Below, piece by piece: positions 53,057 to 62,356 of a DNA stretch of 64,000 nucleotides. The stretch is taken from contig NZ_CP088018.1 of the NCBI RefSeq assembly GCF_021049265.1, forward strand, positions 1,054,001-1,118,000. Reading direction: 5' to 3'. The notes below the pieces were generated by a model. That model saw only the letters and a list, made by a program, of their open reading frames with translations. It ran no database searches and was not told the DNA's origin. This DNA is from Ruania suaedae (GTDB lineage: Bacteria > Actinomycetota > Actinomycetes > Actinomycetales > Beutenbergiaceae). The position numbers and the translations under genes are program-made. Position 1 is the first letter of the stretch. The number at the start of each line of letters is the position of its first letter.

Positions 53057-56050
53057 GTGTCATCCGCCGCAAGTCGACCCACCGCACGCCGCCGTGGGCC
53101 GCTCCTTCCCACCCTGCTGGTCATCGCCGGCATCGTGGTGGCGTTCCTCGTGCTGGCCAGGTTCTGGACCGAGTGGCTCTGGTTCGAGCAGCTCGGGTTC
53201 ACCCAGGTCATCCGGACCGAGTGGCTCGCCCGTGCCGCCATGTTCGCCGCCGCCTTCCTCATCATGGGTGCGGCCCTGTGGGTGAACCTGCGCCTGGCCT
53301 ACCGGAACCGTCCGATGTACGTGCCGACGACGCCGCAGCAGCAGGACCTGGACCGCTATCGCGAGGCCTTTGAGCCGCTGCGCCGGGTGGTGTTCATCGG
53401 CCTGCCGATCGTGGCCGCGTTCTTCGCCGGATCGGCCGCCACCGCGCAGTGGCAGAACGCGCTGCTCGCCGTCAACGGCAACAGCTGGGGGGCGGCGGAC
53501 CCCCAGCACGGGATCGACCTGTCCTTCTACGTCTTCCTGCTGCCGTTCCTGCGGTTCATCGTCTCGTTCCTGATGACGACGGCCATCATCACCGCTGTGG
53601 TCACGGTGTTCACCCACTACCTCTACGGTGCGCTGCAGCCCAGCGGGGACGGTGAGCGCGTCACGCGCGCGGCGCGCATCCACACCGCGGTGCTCGCGGC
53701 GTTCATCGTGCTCATGATCGCGGCCAACTACTGGCTCGACCGCTACTCGATCCTGTCCAACCAGGGCGATCGTTTCGACGGCGCCTCGTTCACCGACATC
53801 AACGCCGTGCTGCCGGCCAAGGCGATCCTCGCCGCGGTCGCGGTCTTCGTCGCTTTGCTCTTCGTCTGGACCGGGGTGCGCGGCAACTGGCGGCTGCCGG
53901 CCGTGGGCGTCGCGCTCATGGTGGTCTCGGGCATCCTGGTCGGCGGGGCCTACCCGGCGATCGTGCAGTCGGTGCGCGTCAACCCGAACGCACAGTCGCT
54001 GGAAGCCGAGTACATCCAGCGCAACATCGAGGCCACCTACGACGCCTACGGGCTGGACTCCGTCGAGGTCGAGCCGTACGAGGCCAACACCGTGGCCGAG
54101 GCCGGTGCGCTGCGGGCGGACGCCGAGTCGACGGCGAGTATCCGTCTGCTCGACCCGAACATCGTCTCCCCCACGTTCCGCCAGTTGCAGCAGAACCGGC
54201 AGTACTACGACTTCCGGGACACGCTCTCGGTGGATCGCTACGACGTCGACGGGGAGAGCACGGACACCGTGATCGCCGTCCGGGAGCTCAACCTCGAAGG
54301 GTCGCAGGAGCGCACCTGGGTCAACGACCACACCGTGTTCACGCACGGCTTCGGCGTGGTGGCTGCGCAGGGCAACACCATCACCTCGGACGGTCGTCCG
54401 GTCTTCCTCGAGAGTGGTATCCCGAGCACCGGTGAGCTCGGCGAGTACGAGCCTCGGATCTACTTCAGCCCCAACGCGCCCGAGTACTCCATCGTCGGCG
54501 CGCCGGAGGGCACCGACCCCTGGGAACTCGACTACCCGGACGACGCGGCGCCGAACGGTCAGGTCAACACCACCTTCACCGGTGACGGCGGGCCGGACAT
54601 CGGCAACTTCCTCACCAAGATGCTCTATGCGGCACGATTCGGCAGCGAGCAGATCCTGTTCTCCGACCGCGTCACCGACGAGTCGCAGATCCTGTACTAC
54701 CGGGACCCGATCGAGCGGGTCTCGCGGGCGGCGCCGTTCCTCACCACCGATGGCACGTCCTATCCCGCCGTGGTGGACACCAACGACGACGGCGAGGGCG
54801 AGGTGGTCTGGGTCGTGGACGCCTACACCACATCCAACGAGTACCCGTACTCGGCCCGTCAGGAGCTGGAATCGGCGATCACCGACTCCCTCACCGAATC
54901 TGAGCAGCTCGCGGCGATCACCCTGCCCGAGTCGATCAACTACATCCGCAACTCTGTCAAGGCTGTGGTCAACGCCTACGACGGCTCGGTGACGCTCTAC
55001 GCGTGGGACGCCGAGGACCCGGTGCTGCAGACCTGGATGGACATCTTCCCCGGCACGATCCAGCCGATGGAGGAGATCAACGGGGACCTGATGAGCCACC
55101 TGCGCTACCCCGAGGACCTGTTCAAGGTCCAGCGCGAGCTGCTCACCGAGTACCACGTGACCGACGCTGCCACCTTCTACACCGGTGGTGACTTCTGGCG
55201 GATCCCGGACGACCCGGCGGAGGCCGGCGTGCCGCAGCCGCCGTACTACCTGACGCTGGCCATGCCGGAGGACGACGAGGCCGACTTCTCGCTCACCTCC
55301 TCGTTCATCATCGACAGCGATGAGCGCAATGTGCTCACCGGCTTCATGGCGGTCAACGCCGAACCCGGGGACACCGCCGGTGAGGTCGCCGAGGACTACG
55401 GAACGATCACACTCCTGGAGCTGCCACGGGACGTGACCGTCCCCGGACCCGGCCAGGTGCAGAACAACTTCGACTCCGACACCGCCGCGGCGAACGAGCT
55501 GAACATCCTCAGCCGGGGCGGGTCCCAGGTGATCCAGGGCAACCTGCTCACGCTGCCCGCCGGTGGCGGTGTGCTGTACGTGCAGCCGGTGTACGTCCAG
55601 TCGACCGGTGGCACGCAGTTCCCGCTGCTACGCCGGGTGCTGGTGGCCTTCGGTGACGAGATCGGGTTCGCCCAGACTCTCGACGAGGCCCTGGACCAGG
55701 TGTTCGAGGGCGACTCCGGCGCGAACGCCGGTGACGCCGAGGTCGATCCGGAGCCCGACGCCGGTGCCGGGGCGGGCTCCGGTGAGGGTGATGACGGCGG
55801 GTCGGCCGAGGTCCCGGCCGATGCCCAGCAGCGCCTGAACGACGCGCTCGCCGACGCCGGTCAGGCCATCGAGGACTCCAACACCGCCCTCACGAACAGC
55901 GACTGGACGGCCTACGGCGAGGCCCAGGACCGGTTGCAGGTGGCGCTGGAGGAGGCGATCGCGGCTGAGGCCGAGATCAGCGGCGGCGAGCCGGCCGACG
56001 CCTCCGAGGAGCCGACCGAGCAGCCGAGCGAAGAGCCCACGGACGGCTGA
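53057..56050 (+). CDS. UPF0182 family large membrane protein
   Basis: A 997-residue actinobacterial protein with seven transmembrane helices in the first 310 residues (for example LLVIAGIVVAFLVLARF and AFIVLMIAANYWLDRYSIL). A roughly 550-residue extracytoplasmic domain with many conserved aromatic and acidic residues follows (GIPSTGELGEYEPRIYF, SINYIRNSVKAVVNAYDGSVTLY). The acidic, Gly/Asp-rich tail ends in Glu-Glu-Pro repeats. Function unknown. GTG 53057 has GAGGTG 6 nt upstream. A 14-bp hairpin follows the stop. Confidence 0.93.
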   Translation: MSSAASRPTARRRGPLLPTLLVIAGIVVAFLVLARFWTEWLWFEQLGFTQVIRTEWLARAAMFAAAFLIMGAALWVNLRLAYRNRPMYVPTTPQQQDLDRYREAFEPLRRVVFIGLPIVAAFFAGSAATAQWQNALLAVNGNSWGAADPQHGIDLSFYVFLLPFLRFIVSFLMTTAIITAVVTVFTHYLYGALQPSGDGERVTRAARIHTAVLAAFIVLMIAANYWLDRYSILSNQGDRFDGASFTDINAVLPAKAILAAVAVFVALLFVWTGVRGNWRLPAVGVALMVVSGILVGGAYPAIVQSVRVNPNAQSLEAEYIQRNIEATYDAYGLDSVEVEPYEANTVAEAGALRADAESTASIRLLDPNIVSPTFRQLQQNRQYYDFRDTLSVDRYDVDGESTDTVIAVRELNLEGSQERTWVNDHTVFTHGFGVVAAQGNTITSDGRPVFLESGIPSTGELGEYEPRIYFSPNAPEYSIVGAPEGTDPWELDYPDDAAPNGQVNTTFTGDGGPDIGNFLTKMLYAARFGSEQILFSDRVTDESQILYYRDPIERVSRAAPFLTTDGTSYPAVVDTNDDGEGEVVWVVDAYTTSNEYPYSARQELESAITDSLTESEQLAAITLPESINYIRNSVKAVVNAYDGSVTLYAWDAEDPVLQTWMDIFPGTIQPMEEINGDLMSHLRYPEDLFKVQRELLTEYHVTDAATFYTGGDFWRIPDDPAEAGVPQPPYYLTLAMPEDDEADFSLTSSFIIDSDERNVLTGFMAVNAEPGDTAGEVAEDYGTITLLELPRDVTVPGPGQVQNNFDSDTAAANELNILSRGGSQVIQGNLLTLPAGGGVLYVQPVYVQSTGGTQFPLLRRVLVAFGDEIGFAQTLDEALDQVFEGDSGANAGDAEVDPEPDAGAGAGSGEGDDGGSAEVPADAQQRLNDALADAGQAIEDSNTALTNSDWTAYGEAQDRLQVALEEAIAAEAEISGGEPADASEEPTEQPSEEPTDG

Positions 56051-56059
56051 GTCGTGGTC

Positions 56060-56090
56060 GGTGTCGGCCCGGTGTGACCGGGCCGACACC
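56060..56090 (+). terminator. hairpin terminator after the UPF0182 gene
   Basis: A perfect 14-bp stem (56060-56073 with 56077-56090) and a 3-nt loop, 10 bases after the stop codon, followed by CGATTTT. Confidence 0.8.
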
Positions 56091-56139
56091 GGCTCGATTT
56101 GATCGGGCTCCCCAGCACCCGTAGAGTGGTGTTCACCGA

Positions 56140-56216
56140 CGCGGGGTGGAGCAGTTCGGTAGCTCGCCGGGCTCATAACCCGGAGGTCGGAGGTTCAAAT
56201 CCTCCCCCCGCCACCA
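56140..56216 (+). tRNA. tRNA-Met(CAT), probably initiator
   Basis: A 77-nt cloverleaf with the CAT anticodon in CTCATAA, a GGTTCAAATCC T-arm and an encoded CCA end (56214-56216). Two initiator traits are visible: the first acceptor pair is mismatched (C1 with C72), and the anticodon stem ends in three consecutive G-C pairs (GGG/CCC next to the loop). It stands between the UPF0182 terminator and its own strong terminator. Confidence 0.93.
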
Positions 56217-56221
56217 AAAAT

Positions 56222-56257
56222 GTCGAAGGCCCCGATCCTCGGATCGGGGCCTTCGAC
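56222..56257. terminator. strong hairpin terminator between the tRNA and the oxidase gene
   Basis: A perfect 16-bp stem (56222-56237 with 56242-56257) closed by a CTCG tetraloop. An A-run on the plus-strand 5' side provides a U-tract for transcripts coming from the right, so it can also end the aldO transcript. Confidence 0.85.
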
Positions 56258-56294
56258 GTGTCCGCTCAGGCCGGCCACACCGGGCGGGATCGGC

Positions 56295-57524
56295 TCACTC
56301 GCCCAGCACCACCCGCTGAAGGAAGGCGTTGGAGAACTTCCCGGCCGGGTCGTACCGGCGCACCAGCGCCCGGAAATCCGCCATCCGCGGGTACATCCCC
56401 GCGATCGCCGCCGCCGGCGTGGTGAACCACTTACCCCAGTGCGGCCGGGCCTCCAGCCCGGCGAGGGCCTCCTCGATCCGGCCCAGCAGCGCCGTCACCT
56501 TGACCGGTTCGGGCGCGAGGGTGAAGTGGATCGCCACGGTGTCGCGCGCGTAGGAGCCGGAGAGCCACAACTCGTCGGCGGCCACGGTCCGGATCTCGCA
56601 GGCCTGCAGCAGCGGCGCGATGATCGGCCCGAGCTCGCGCAGCGCCTCGAAAGCCGCCACGGCGTGGGTGCGCGGCAGCAGGTACTCGGCCTGGATCTCG
56701 CGGCCGCTGCTGGGGGTGAAGCCCATCCGGAAGTGGGGGAGCCGGTCGTACCAGGCCCCGGGCTCGCCCAGCTGGTCGGTGCAGTTGACCGGATCCCGGC
56801 CCCCGGGATGGGCCTTGTGGCGTGCGGGTGTGCCCACCGGAAGACCGGCCTCGCCGTCCCGGCTCTTGAGCCACACCTGGACCGTGGGCGCGTTCCATCG
56901 CGCGAAGATGCTCACGCTGTACGCCGCCGAGGTGAGCGCGTCCAGCTCGGTGAGCACGTACTCCCACGGCACGTCGTCGACGACGTACTGGGCCACCTCG
57001 TAGGTGGGCTCCATCCGGAGGGTCACCTCGGTCAGCACCCCGAGCGCGCCCAGGTGCACGACGGCGCCCGGAAGGTCCGGATCGTCGGCGGCCAGGGTGC
57101 GCAGCTCACCGTCCGGATCGATCAGGGTCAGTCCGGTGACCTCGGCGGCCAGGCTGCCGACCCGGTCACCGGAGCCGTGCGTGCCGGTCCCGATCGCCCC
57201 GGCCACGGCGATGTGCGGCAGGGAGGCCATCGCCCCCAGGGCCCATCCGGCCCGGTGCAGCTCGGTCGCCAGATCCCCGTACAGGGTGCCCGCGCTGACC
57301 GTGACCGTGCGGTTCTCGGTGTCCAGGCGCACGCTGCGGGGCAGCGCCTCCAAGCTGATGAGCTCGCCCGTGCTGTCGGGCAGGTCGTGGAAGGAGTGCC
57401 GCGACCCCAGCGCCCGCACCTTCGGTACCTGCGCCACGATCCGGCGGACCGCGTCCACCGTGTCCGGCCGGTGGATGCTGCGCGCCCGGTAGGTGTAGGA
57501 GCCGGCCCAGTTCTGTTCTGTCAT
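56295..57524 (-). CDS. aldO: alditol oxidase (FAD-dependent, AldO-like)
   Basis: Flavoprotein oxidase of 409 residues similar to Streptomyces AldO, which oxidises the terminal CH2OH of xylitol, sorbitol and similar polyols with O2 and releases H2O2. The N-terminal FAD domain has VRALGSRHSFHDL, where His43 matches the His that binds FAD covalently, and SLPHIAVAGAIGTGTHGSG. The C-terminal substrate domain has VNCTDQLGEPG, GFTPSSGREIQAEY, ACEIRTVAADELWLSGSY and RPHWGKWF, ending in DPAGKFSNAFL. Substrate preference cannot be read from sequence; L-gulonolactone-type oxidases are a less likely alternative. ATG 57524 lies 30 bases after the membrane protein stop. Confidence 0.9.
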   Translation of the reverse strand: MTEQNWAGSYTYRARSIHRPDTVDAVRRIVAQVPKVRALGSRHSFHDLPDSTGELISLEALPRSVRLDTENRTVTVSAGTLYGDLATELHRAGWALGAMASLPHIAVAGAIGTGTHGSGDRVGSLAAEVTGLTLIDPDGELRTLAADDPDLPGAVVHLGALGVLTEVTLRMEPTYEVAQYVVDDVPWEYVLTELDALTSAAYSVSIFARWNAPTVQVWLKSRDGEAGLPVGTPARHKAHPGGRDPVNCTDQLGEPGAWYDRLPHFRMGFTPSSGREIQAEYLLPRTHAVAAFEALRELGPIIAPLLQACEIRTVAADELWLSGSYARDTVAIHFTLAPEPVKVTALLGRIEEALAGLEARPHWGKWFTTPAAAIAGMYPRMADFRALVRRYDPAGKFSNAFLQRVVLGE

Positions 57525-57553
57525 CACACGTCCTCGTCCGCGAACTCTCGCGC

Positions 57554-58222
57554 TCAGTCTTCCAGCCTCGACCAGGTCCACGAGTCCTGCACCGTGGAAC
57601 CGGAGCGCCTGGCCGCCAGCGCGGCCTGGTCGCGCCGGTGCATCCCGCGCCCTGCAGCCACGAGGCACACCAACCCGATCCCCAGCACCGCCACCGCGGG
57701 CCAGGCGGTGCCCTCCTCGAGCCGGCCGGCGGCGACCAGCCCGCACATCTGGGCGACCACCTGTGCCGCCGCCGCCGGGATGGCGCCGCGGCGCAGGGCG
57801 GCGAGCTCGATCGCCGCGCCCGGGGCCAGGTCCGCGGCGCGCCGGCACAGGTGCGCCATCAGGTGCAGGCCGCCGATCACGACGGCGGTGCGCACCATCT
57901 CCGGCGCGCCCACGAGGGTCGCGGCGTCGGGTGCGCGCGTGACCTGGTGCACCACGGCCGCCACCACGACCACGGCGGGGACCGGCCCCTGCGGCGCCGC
58001 GAGCACCGCCACAGCGAGGACACCGGTCAGCACCAGGGTGCCGACGCCGTCGGCGATCACCACCCCGACGAGGAGGAGCGCCATCGCCGCCGCCGCCCGC
58101 ACGGACCACGCCGGTACGGCGCGCCGGGTCCGGACCTGCACCGCCGGGTCGGGCCGCTCGCGGGGATCGCGGGCCGCTGCGAACCACTCGGCGACGGCGC
58201 CGGCACGGGTCTGCTCGCTCAC
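57554..58222 (-). CDS. hydrophobic membrane protein of the MoxR/DUF58 operon
   Basis: A 222-residue protein with about five transmembrane segments in its centre (SVRAAAAMALLLVGVVIADGV onwards) and a basic C-terminal tail. I recognise no family. GTG 58222 overlaps the DUF58 stop by four bases, so it is the last gene of the MoxR-DUF58 run. In comparable operons this slot can hold a transglutaminase-like membrane protein, but no Cys-His-Asp triad is present here. Confidence 0.75.
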   Translation of the reverse strand: MSEQTRAGAVAEWFAAARDPRERPDPAVQVRTRRAVPAWSVRAAAAMALLLVGVVIADGVGTLVLTGVLAVAVLAAPQGPVPAVVVVAAVVHQVTRAPDAATLVGAPEMVRTAVVIGGLHLMAHLCRRAADLAPGAAIELAALRRGAIPAAAAQVVAQMCGLVAAGRLEEGTAWPAVAVLGIGLVCLVAAGRGMHRRDQAALAARRSGSTVQDSWTWSRLED

Positions 58223-59577
58223 CGGCGCCACCGCCTCGGCCGTGCCAGCACGCGCCACCCGGCGGCGATCTGCGCACCCTCAGGCGGGCCGCCGCTCCAG
58301 CGCACCACCTCGACGTCGGAGCGCCGCAGGCGTTCCAGCCGCACCGTGCGCTCCAGCCGGACCAGCCGGTAGGCCGCGAGCGCATTCGGCTCCAGCATGT
58401 CGGTGCGCAGCGCCGGGAGCGTGTCCACCGCGATCACGCGGTGCGCCTGGGCGCGCCACTGCTGGGCCACCCGGGCGGCCTCGTCGTCGAGGAAGGTGGA
58501 GAACAGAACCACCAGCGCCGCCGACGGCACCTGCGGGGCGCGCACCCGCGCGGAGGGGAAGCTCTCCGGGGCGATCCGGGCCAGCCGGTTGGTGATGCGG
58601 TCCAGGTGGCGCCGGCCGCCCGCCGGCGGCACCGGCCGCCGGCGCAGCCCCAGATCGTCCAACCCGACCCGGTCACCGGCCGCCACCACGGCCCGGGCCA
58701 CCGCGGTGGCGGCCTCGCGGGCCACGTCGAGGGAGATCGCCTCGTCGACGGCGGCCACCCGGCCCCCGCCCCACGTGGACACATCGGGCCCGACGGCGTC
58801 CCGGGAGTCGACCACGAGCATCACCGTGGCATCCGCCGTGGCGAACGTGCGCCGAGTGTAGAGGGTGTCCAGGGTGCCGGTACGCGGATCGTAGGAACGG
58901 CGGGCGCTGACCCGCCAGTCGATGCGGCGCAACCGGTCGCCCGGGGCGAAGGGGTGCACGTCGCGCACGTCGTCACCGTCGCCGCCGCGCCGGGACGTGT
59001 GCGGGCCGGTCAGGCCCTGCAGCCGGGGCGGCAGGGGCAGCCCCGCCAGCTCGCGCCGGGCAGGATGGATCACCACGGCGACGGGGCCGGCCTGGCGCAC
59101 CGGGGTGTGCGTGACCGTATCGAAACCGGCGGTCACGTGGTCGACGCGGAAGAGCTGGTTGATGCCCGTGCGGGCTGTGCCGACCTCCAGTGCGACGTCA
59201 CGGGGGCCGTCCACGGCCAGCAGCGCCTGGGTCGCGCGGTGCCCGGGGGAGGAGACGCGGATCCGCACGGTCTCGGCGCCCGCCGGGGGCTCGAGGACGA
59301 GCCGGCCGCCGACGCTGCCCGGCTGGTTCAGCCCGCTCCCGCGCTCGACCCGCACGTGCCCGGCGGCCACCGGACCGGTGAACCAGCCCCACGCGAAGGT
59401 GAGCAGCAGTGGCACGCCGATCGCCGCGACGTCGGGGCGGCCGGCCACCACTCCCAGCACCAGGGCGAGCCCACCCGCGGCGGCGCAGGTGAGCGCGGAG
59501 ATGCCGGTGCTCAGACCCGGCTCGGCGGCACGGCCGACGCTGCCGACCCCGCCGGCGCCGCCGTTGCGCTGGCTCAC
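58219..59577 (-). CDS. DUF58 domain protein (vWA-like)
   Basis: A 452-residue protein with two N-terminal membrane helices (ALTCAAAGGLALVLGVVAG and VPLLLTFAWGWFTGP), a beta-rich middle part, and the DUF58 core containing DVRDVHPFAPGDRLRRIDWRVSAR. That stretch is followed by a von Willebrand A-like fold (VMLVVDSRDAVG). Proteins of this type work with MoxR ATPases as chaperone-like assemblies for envelope or metal-enzyme maturation. GTG 59577 overlaps the moxR stop, and its own stop overlaps the next GTG. The client is unknown. Confidence 0.9.
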   Translation of the reverse strand: MSQRNGGAGGVGSVGRAAEPGLSTGISALTCAAAGGLALVLGVVAGRPDVAAIGVPLLLTFAWGWFTGPVAAGHVRVERGSGLNQPGSVGGRLVLEPPAGAETVRIRVSSPGHRATQALLAVDGPRDVALEVGTARTGINQLFRVDHVTAGFDTVTHTPVRQAGPVAVVIHPARRELAGLPLPPRLQGLTGPHTSRRGGDGDDVRDVHPFAPGDRLRRIDWRVSARRSYDPRTGTLDTLYTRRTFATADATVMLVVDSRDAVGPDVSTWGGGRVAAVDEAISLDVAREAATAVARAVVAAGDRVGLDDLGLRRRPVPPAGGRRHLDRITNRLARIAPESFPSARVRAPQVPSAALVVLFSTFLDDEAARVAQQWRAQAHRVIAVDTLPALRTDMLEPNALAAYRLVRLERTVRLERLRRSDVEVVRWSGGPPEGAQIAAGWRVLARPRRWRR

Positions 59578-60575
59578 GCGCCCGCGGACCGGCCGGCCAC
59601 CGCCGTGGCCGCCGGCCCGGGGACCTCGTCCAGGAGCTCGCGGACCACGTCGGCTCCGGAGGTCGCGGCGGCCCAGGCGGCCGGGGTGAGGGTGAGCCGG
59701 TGTGCCAGCGCAGCCACGGCCACGGCCTTGACGTCCTCCGGCGTCACGAACTCGCGCCCGTCGAGCACCGCCAGCGCGCGGGCCACCAGCACCAGTGCCT
59801 GCGAGCCCCGCGGCGAGGCACCGACCTCCACCGCCGGATGGCTGCGCGTCGCGGCCGCGAGGTCGACGCAGTAGCGCACCACGTCCGGGTCGACGTCGAC
59901 GGCCTCGACGCCCGCCTGCATCGCCAGCACGGTGTCCGACGCGGCCACCTGGGCCACGTCCGCGCGCTCGGTGCGGCGCGCCAGGCGCCGGGTGAGGACG
60001 TCCGCCTCGTCCGGCGCCGGCAGATGACCGACCGCGAGCCGCACCATGAACCGGTCGAGCTGCGCCTCGGGCAGTGGATAGGTGCCCTCGTACTCGACCG
60101 GGTTGGAGGTGGCGAGCACGTGGAAGGGAGCGGGCAGCGGGAAGGTGGTGCCCTCCACCGTCACCTGCCGCTCGGCCATCGCCTCCAGCAGCGCGGACTG
60201 CGTCTTCGGAGCGGTGCGGTTGATCTCGTCCGCCAGGAACAGGCCCGTGAAGACCGGTCCGGCGCGGAACGTGAACGTCGCCTGGCCCGGGTCGTAGGCG
60301 TAGGAGCCGGTGATGTCGGCGGGGAGGAGGTCGGGGGTGCACTGCAGGCGGGAGAAGTCCAGGCCGAGGGCCTGCGAGAGGCACCGGGCCGCGAGGGTCT
60401 TGCCCAGTCCCGGCACGTCCTCGAACAGCACGTGCCCTCCCGCCAGGATCGTGGCCAGCGCGGTGCGCAGGGGGCCGGTCATGCCCACGACGGCGCTGCT
60501 CACCTCCGTGAGCACCTCCTCACCGAGGCGGGCCACCTCGGACACCGGCAGCGGGCTGGTCTCGGTCACGGTCAT
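59574..60575 (-). CDS. MoxR-family AAA+ ATPase
   Basis: AAA+ chaperone ATPase of 333 residues. Walker A is EDVPGLGKT (residues 52-60), Walker B LFLADEINRT, sensor 1 LATSNPVEYEGTYPLPEAQLDRF, and the C-terminal lid has SPRGSQALVLVARALA with sensor 2. It should act with the DUF58 and DUF4129 products encoded beside it. ATG 60575 has GAGAGGGA upstream and overlaps the stop of the preceding membrane protein. Usual MoxR length. Confidence 0.94.
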   Translation of the reverse strand: MTVTETSPLPVSEVARLGEEVLTEVSSAVVGMTGPLRTALATILAGGHVLFEDVPGLGKTLAARCLSQALGLDFSRLQCTPDLLPADITGSYAYDPGQATFTFRAGPVFTGLFLADEINRTAPKTQSALLEAMAERQVTVEGTTFPLPAPFHVLATSNPVEYEGTYPLPEAQLDRFMVRLAVGHLPAPDEADVLTRRLARRTERADVAQVAASDTVLAMQAGVEAVDVDPDVVRYCVDLAAATRSHPAVEVGASPRGSQALVLVARALAVLDGREFVTPEDVKAVAVAALAHRLTLTPAAWAAATSGADVVRELLDEVPGPAATAVAGRSAGA

Positions 60576-61096
60576 CGTGTCCCTCTCGGGTCGGGGTGCA
60601 GTAGCGTCTCGGCCGCGGCGATGGCGGCCTGCGCCCCGGCCCGGGTGGGGGGCGGGGCCTGGTCGGGGCGCTCGAGCCAGTGGGCGATCTCCGGTCCGAA
60701 GATCTCCTGAGCGAGGTCGTGGTGCCGCCGGCCGTGCTGGTCGTGCTGTCTGAACTGCTCGGGCCTCTCCTCGGCGAGGGCGAGCGTCGCGGTGATCGCC
60801 CGGTGCAGCCGGCGGGCCCCCGTCTCGGAGAGCCGTCCGCGGGACTCCATCATCCACGTCAGGCTCGCGACGTCGCGACGGGCACCGTCGCGACGTCCGT
60901 AGGGCAGCACCGGCCAGGGGGAGTGGGTGGCGAAGGCCAGCCACTGCACCAGCAGTGCGGCGGCAGCGATCGCGCCGGTCAGCAGCAGCGCCCGCGCAAG
61001 GTCCAGGCCGATCGCCCAGGCCGCCGCCGTGAAGGCCACGGCGCCGACGCACCACCACAGGCGATGGATCGGGCGGGACCGGCGGTCGGTGCTCAT
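60572..61096 (-). CDS. two-span membrane protein of the MoxR operon
   Basis: A 174-residue protein with two adjacent transmembrane helices (LWWCVGAVAFTAAAWAIGL and ALLLTGAIAAAALLVQWLAF) followed by a cytoplasmic helical, His/Arg-rich domain. The family is not recognised by name. Both ends overlap neighbours by four bases (ATGA with DUF4129 and with moxR), which strongly supports coding and joint expression. Actinobacterial MoxR operons often have such a small protein between DUF4129 and MoxR. Confidence 0.8.
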   Translation of the reverse strand: MSTDRRSRPIHRLWWCVGAVAFTAAAWAIGLDLARALLLTGAIAAAALLVQWLAFATHSPWPVLPYGRRDGARRDVASLTWMMESRGRLSETGARRLHRAITATLALAEERPEQFRQHDQHGRRHHDLAQEIFGPEIAHWLERPDQAPPPTRAGAQAAIAAAETLLHPDPRGTR

Positions 61097-61851
61097 CGAC
61101 CGCTCCGGTCCTGAGCCTGCTCCGGGCCGGCTGGGTCAGCCGCCTCGCTCGGCCAGCTCCTGGTGATGGCCTCGAGGGCCTCGATCGCCGCGGCGACCTC
61201 CGCGGCGCCCGGCTCACGGGTGGAGAAGCGGGCCCCGTGGTAGAGCCGCAGCAACCGCGTCACGCCGTCCGCATCGGTCCCGGTCCGGGTGAGCACGGCG
61301 GCGGTGAACTCGGTCGGGGTCTGCGCCGGCCGTCGTCGGACGCCGGAGGCCTGCGCAGCCTCCTCCAGCGTCAGCCATGCCGCCACGATCGCATCCCTGG
61401 GCGGGCCGATCCGCTCCAGGTGCAGGGCAGCGGCCCGCGCGCCGCGGTGGAGCACCGGGATGTCCGGCTCGGCCTCGGCCGGTCCGGTGCCCGCCAGGGT
61501 GGCCGCGGGGTCCGGCCCTTCCGGTGTCGGGCGGCGCAGCCACAGCACCGCACGCACCAGCAGTGCGAGCACCACCAGGGCAAGCACACCGCCGCCGACC
61601 CACAGCAGCCACCCCAGATCCGGCAGCGTCGTCCCACCCTCGGCCGGTACCGGCGGTTCGGAGGCGGTGGTGGTCGGCAGGTCCGCGGTCGGCAGCGGCG
61701 AGGGCGGGCTCGCAGATTCGGCCGGACCGGGGTCGAATCTCGGTGTGACCTCCCAGGAACCGGCCACGGAGGCCGCCATGACGGCCGCCACCAGGAGCAC
61801 CCCGACCGCGACGATACGGGTGGAGGCGCTGACCGGTCGCTCGAGCCTCAT
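61093..61851 (-). CDS. DUF4129 domain membrane protein
   Basis: A 252-residue protein: an N-terminal transmembrane segment or signal anchor (IVAVGVLLVAAVMAASVAGSW), a Pro/Thr/Ser-rich outer linker, a second helix (LGWLLWVGGGVLALVVLALLVRAVLWL), and a cytoplasmic C-terminal DUF4129 domain with AWLTLEEAA, RRPAQTPTEF and LLRLYHGARFS. DUF4129 is often fused to or encoded beside transglutaminase-like proteins. No transglutaminase gene is present here. The ATG begins one base after the folA stop, so the MoxR cluster is attached to thymidylate synthesis genes. Confidence 0.85.
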   Translation of the reverse strand: MRLERPVSASTRIVAVGVLLVAAVMAASVAGSWEVTPRFDPGPAESASPPSPLPTADLPTTTASEPPVPAEGGTTLPDLGWLLWVGGGVLALVVLALLVRAVLWLRRPTPEGPDPAATLAGTGPAEAEPDIPVLHRGARAAALHLERIGPPRDAIVAAWLTLEEAAQASGVRRRPAQTPTEFTAAVLTRTGTDADGVTRLLRLYHGARFSTREPGAAEVAAAIEALEAITRSWPSEAADPAGPEQAQDRSGR

Positions 61852-61852
61852 G

Positions 61853-62356
61853 TCAGCGGCGGTAGCTGACGATGCGGAACCGGATCCCGGTGCGGCTGGT
61901 GCGCCACGGGCCGGGCTGAGGGACCCACGAGGGCCCGATCACCGGCGCGTACGTGTCGCCGGCGACGGCCAGGTCGATCTCGGTCACCACGAGCAGATCG
62001 GCACACTCGATCGCCTGTGTGTACACCTGCCCGCCACCGCAGATCCAGGCGTCCTCGGCGGCGACGAGGGCGAGGGCGTCGTCGAGCCCGCCGACCACCT
62101 CGGCGCCGGGCGCTTCGTAGCCCGGCGTGCGGGTCAGGACGATGTTGCGACGCCCGGGCAGCGGGCGAAACCTCGCCGGCAGGGACTCCCACTGGCCGCG
62201 GCCCATGATCACCGCCTGCCCGGCCGTGGACTCACGGAAGTGGCGCAGGTCCTCGGGCAGGTGCCAGGGCAGGTCGCCGTCGGCGCCGATCACCCGGTCG
62301 TGAGCCTGCGCCCAGATCATGCCCAGCCTGGCCGGGGCCGATGCGGGCTGGCTCAC
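61853..62356 (-). CDS. folA: dihydrofolate reductase
   Basis: NADPH-dependent reduction of dihydrofolate to tetrahydrofolate, needed to recycle the folate oxidised by ThyA. The 167 residues include the start [26 protein letters not shown] with the catalytic acid (Glu35 in LPEDLRHF), [20 protein letters not shown], the ICGGGQVY glycine pair, and the final [11 protein letters not shown] 62356 overlaps the thyA stop. Probably trimethoprim-sensitive as judged by class, which is inference. Confidence 0.95.
   Translation of the reverse strand: MSQPASAPARLGMIWAQAHDRVIGADGDLPWHLPEDLRHFRESTAGQAVIMGRGQWESLPARFRPLPGRRNIVLTRTPGYEAPGAEVVGGLDDALALVAAEDAWICGGGQVYTQAIECADLLVVTEIDLAVAGDTYAPVIGPSWVPQPGPWRTSRTGIRFRIVSYRR

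Noticed and set aside
53060-55156. A 698-codon open frame antisense to the UPF0182 gene
   Set aside because: Composition is a mirrored-codon artefact (His/Asp/Arg-rich, no domain), whereas the plus strand has clear membrane helices and family features.
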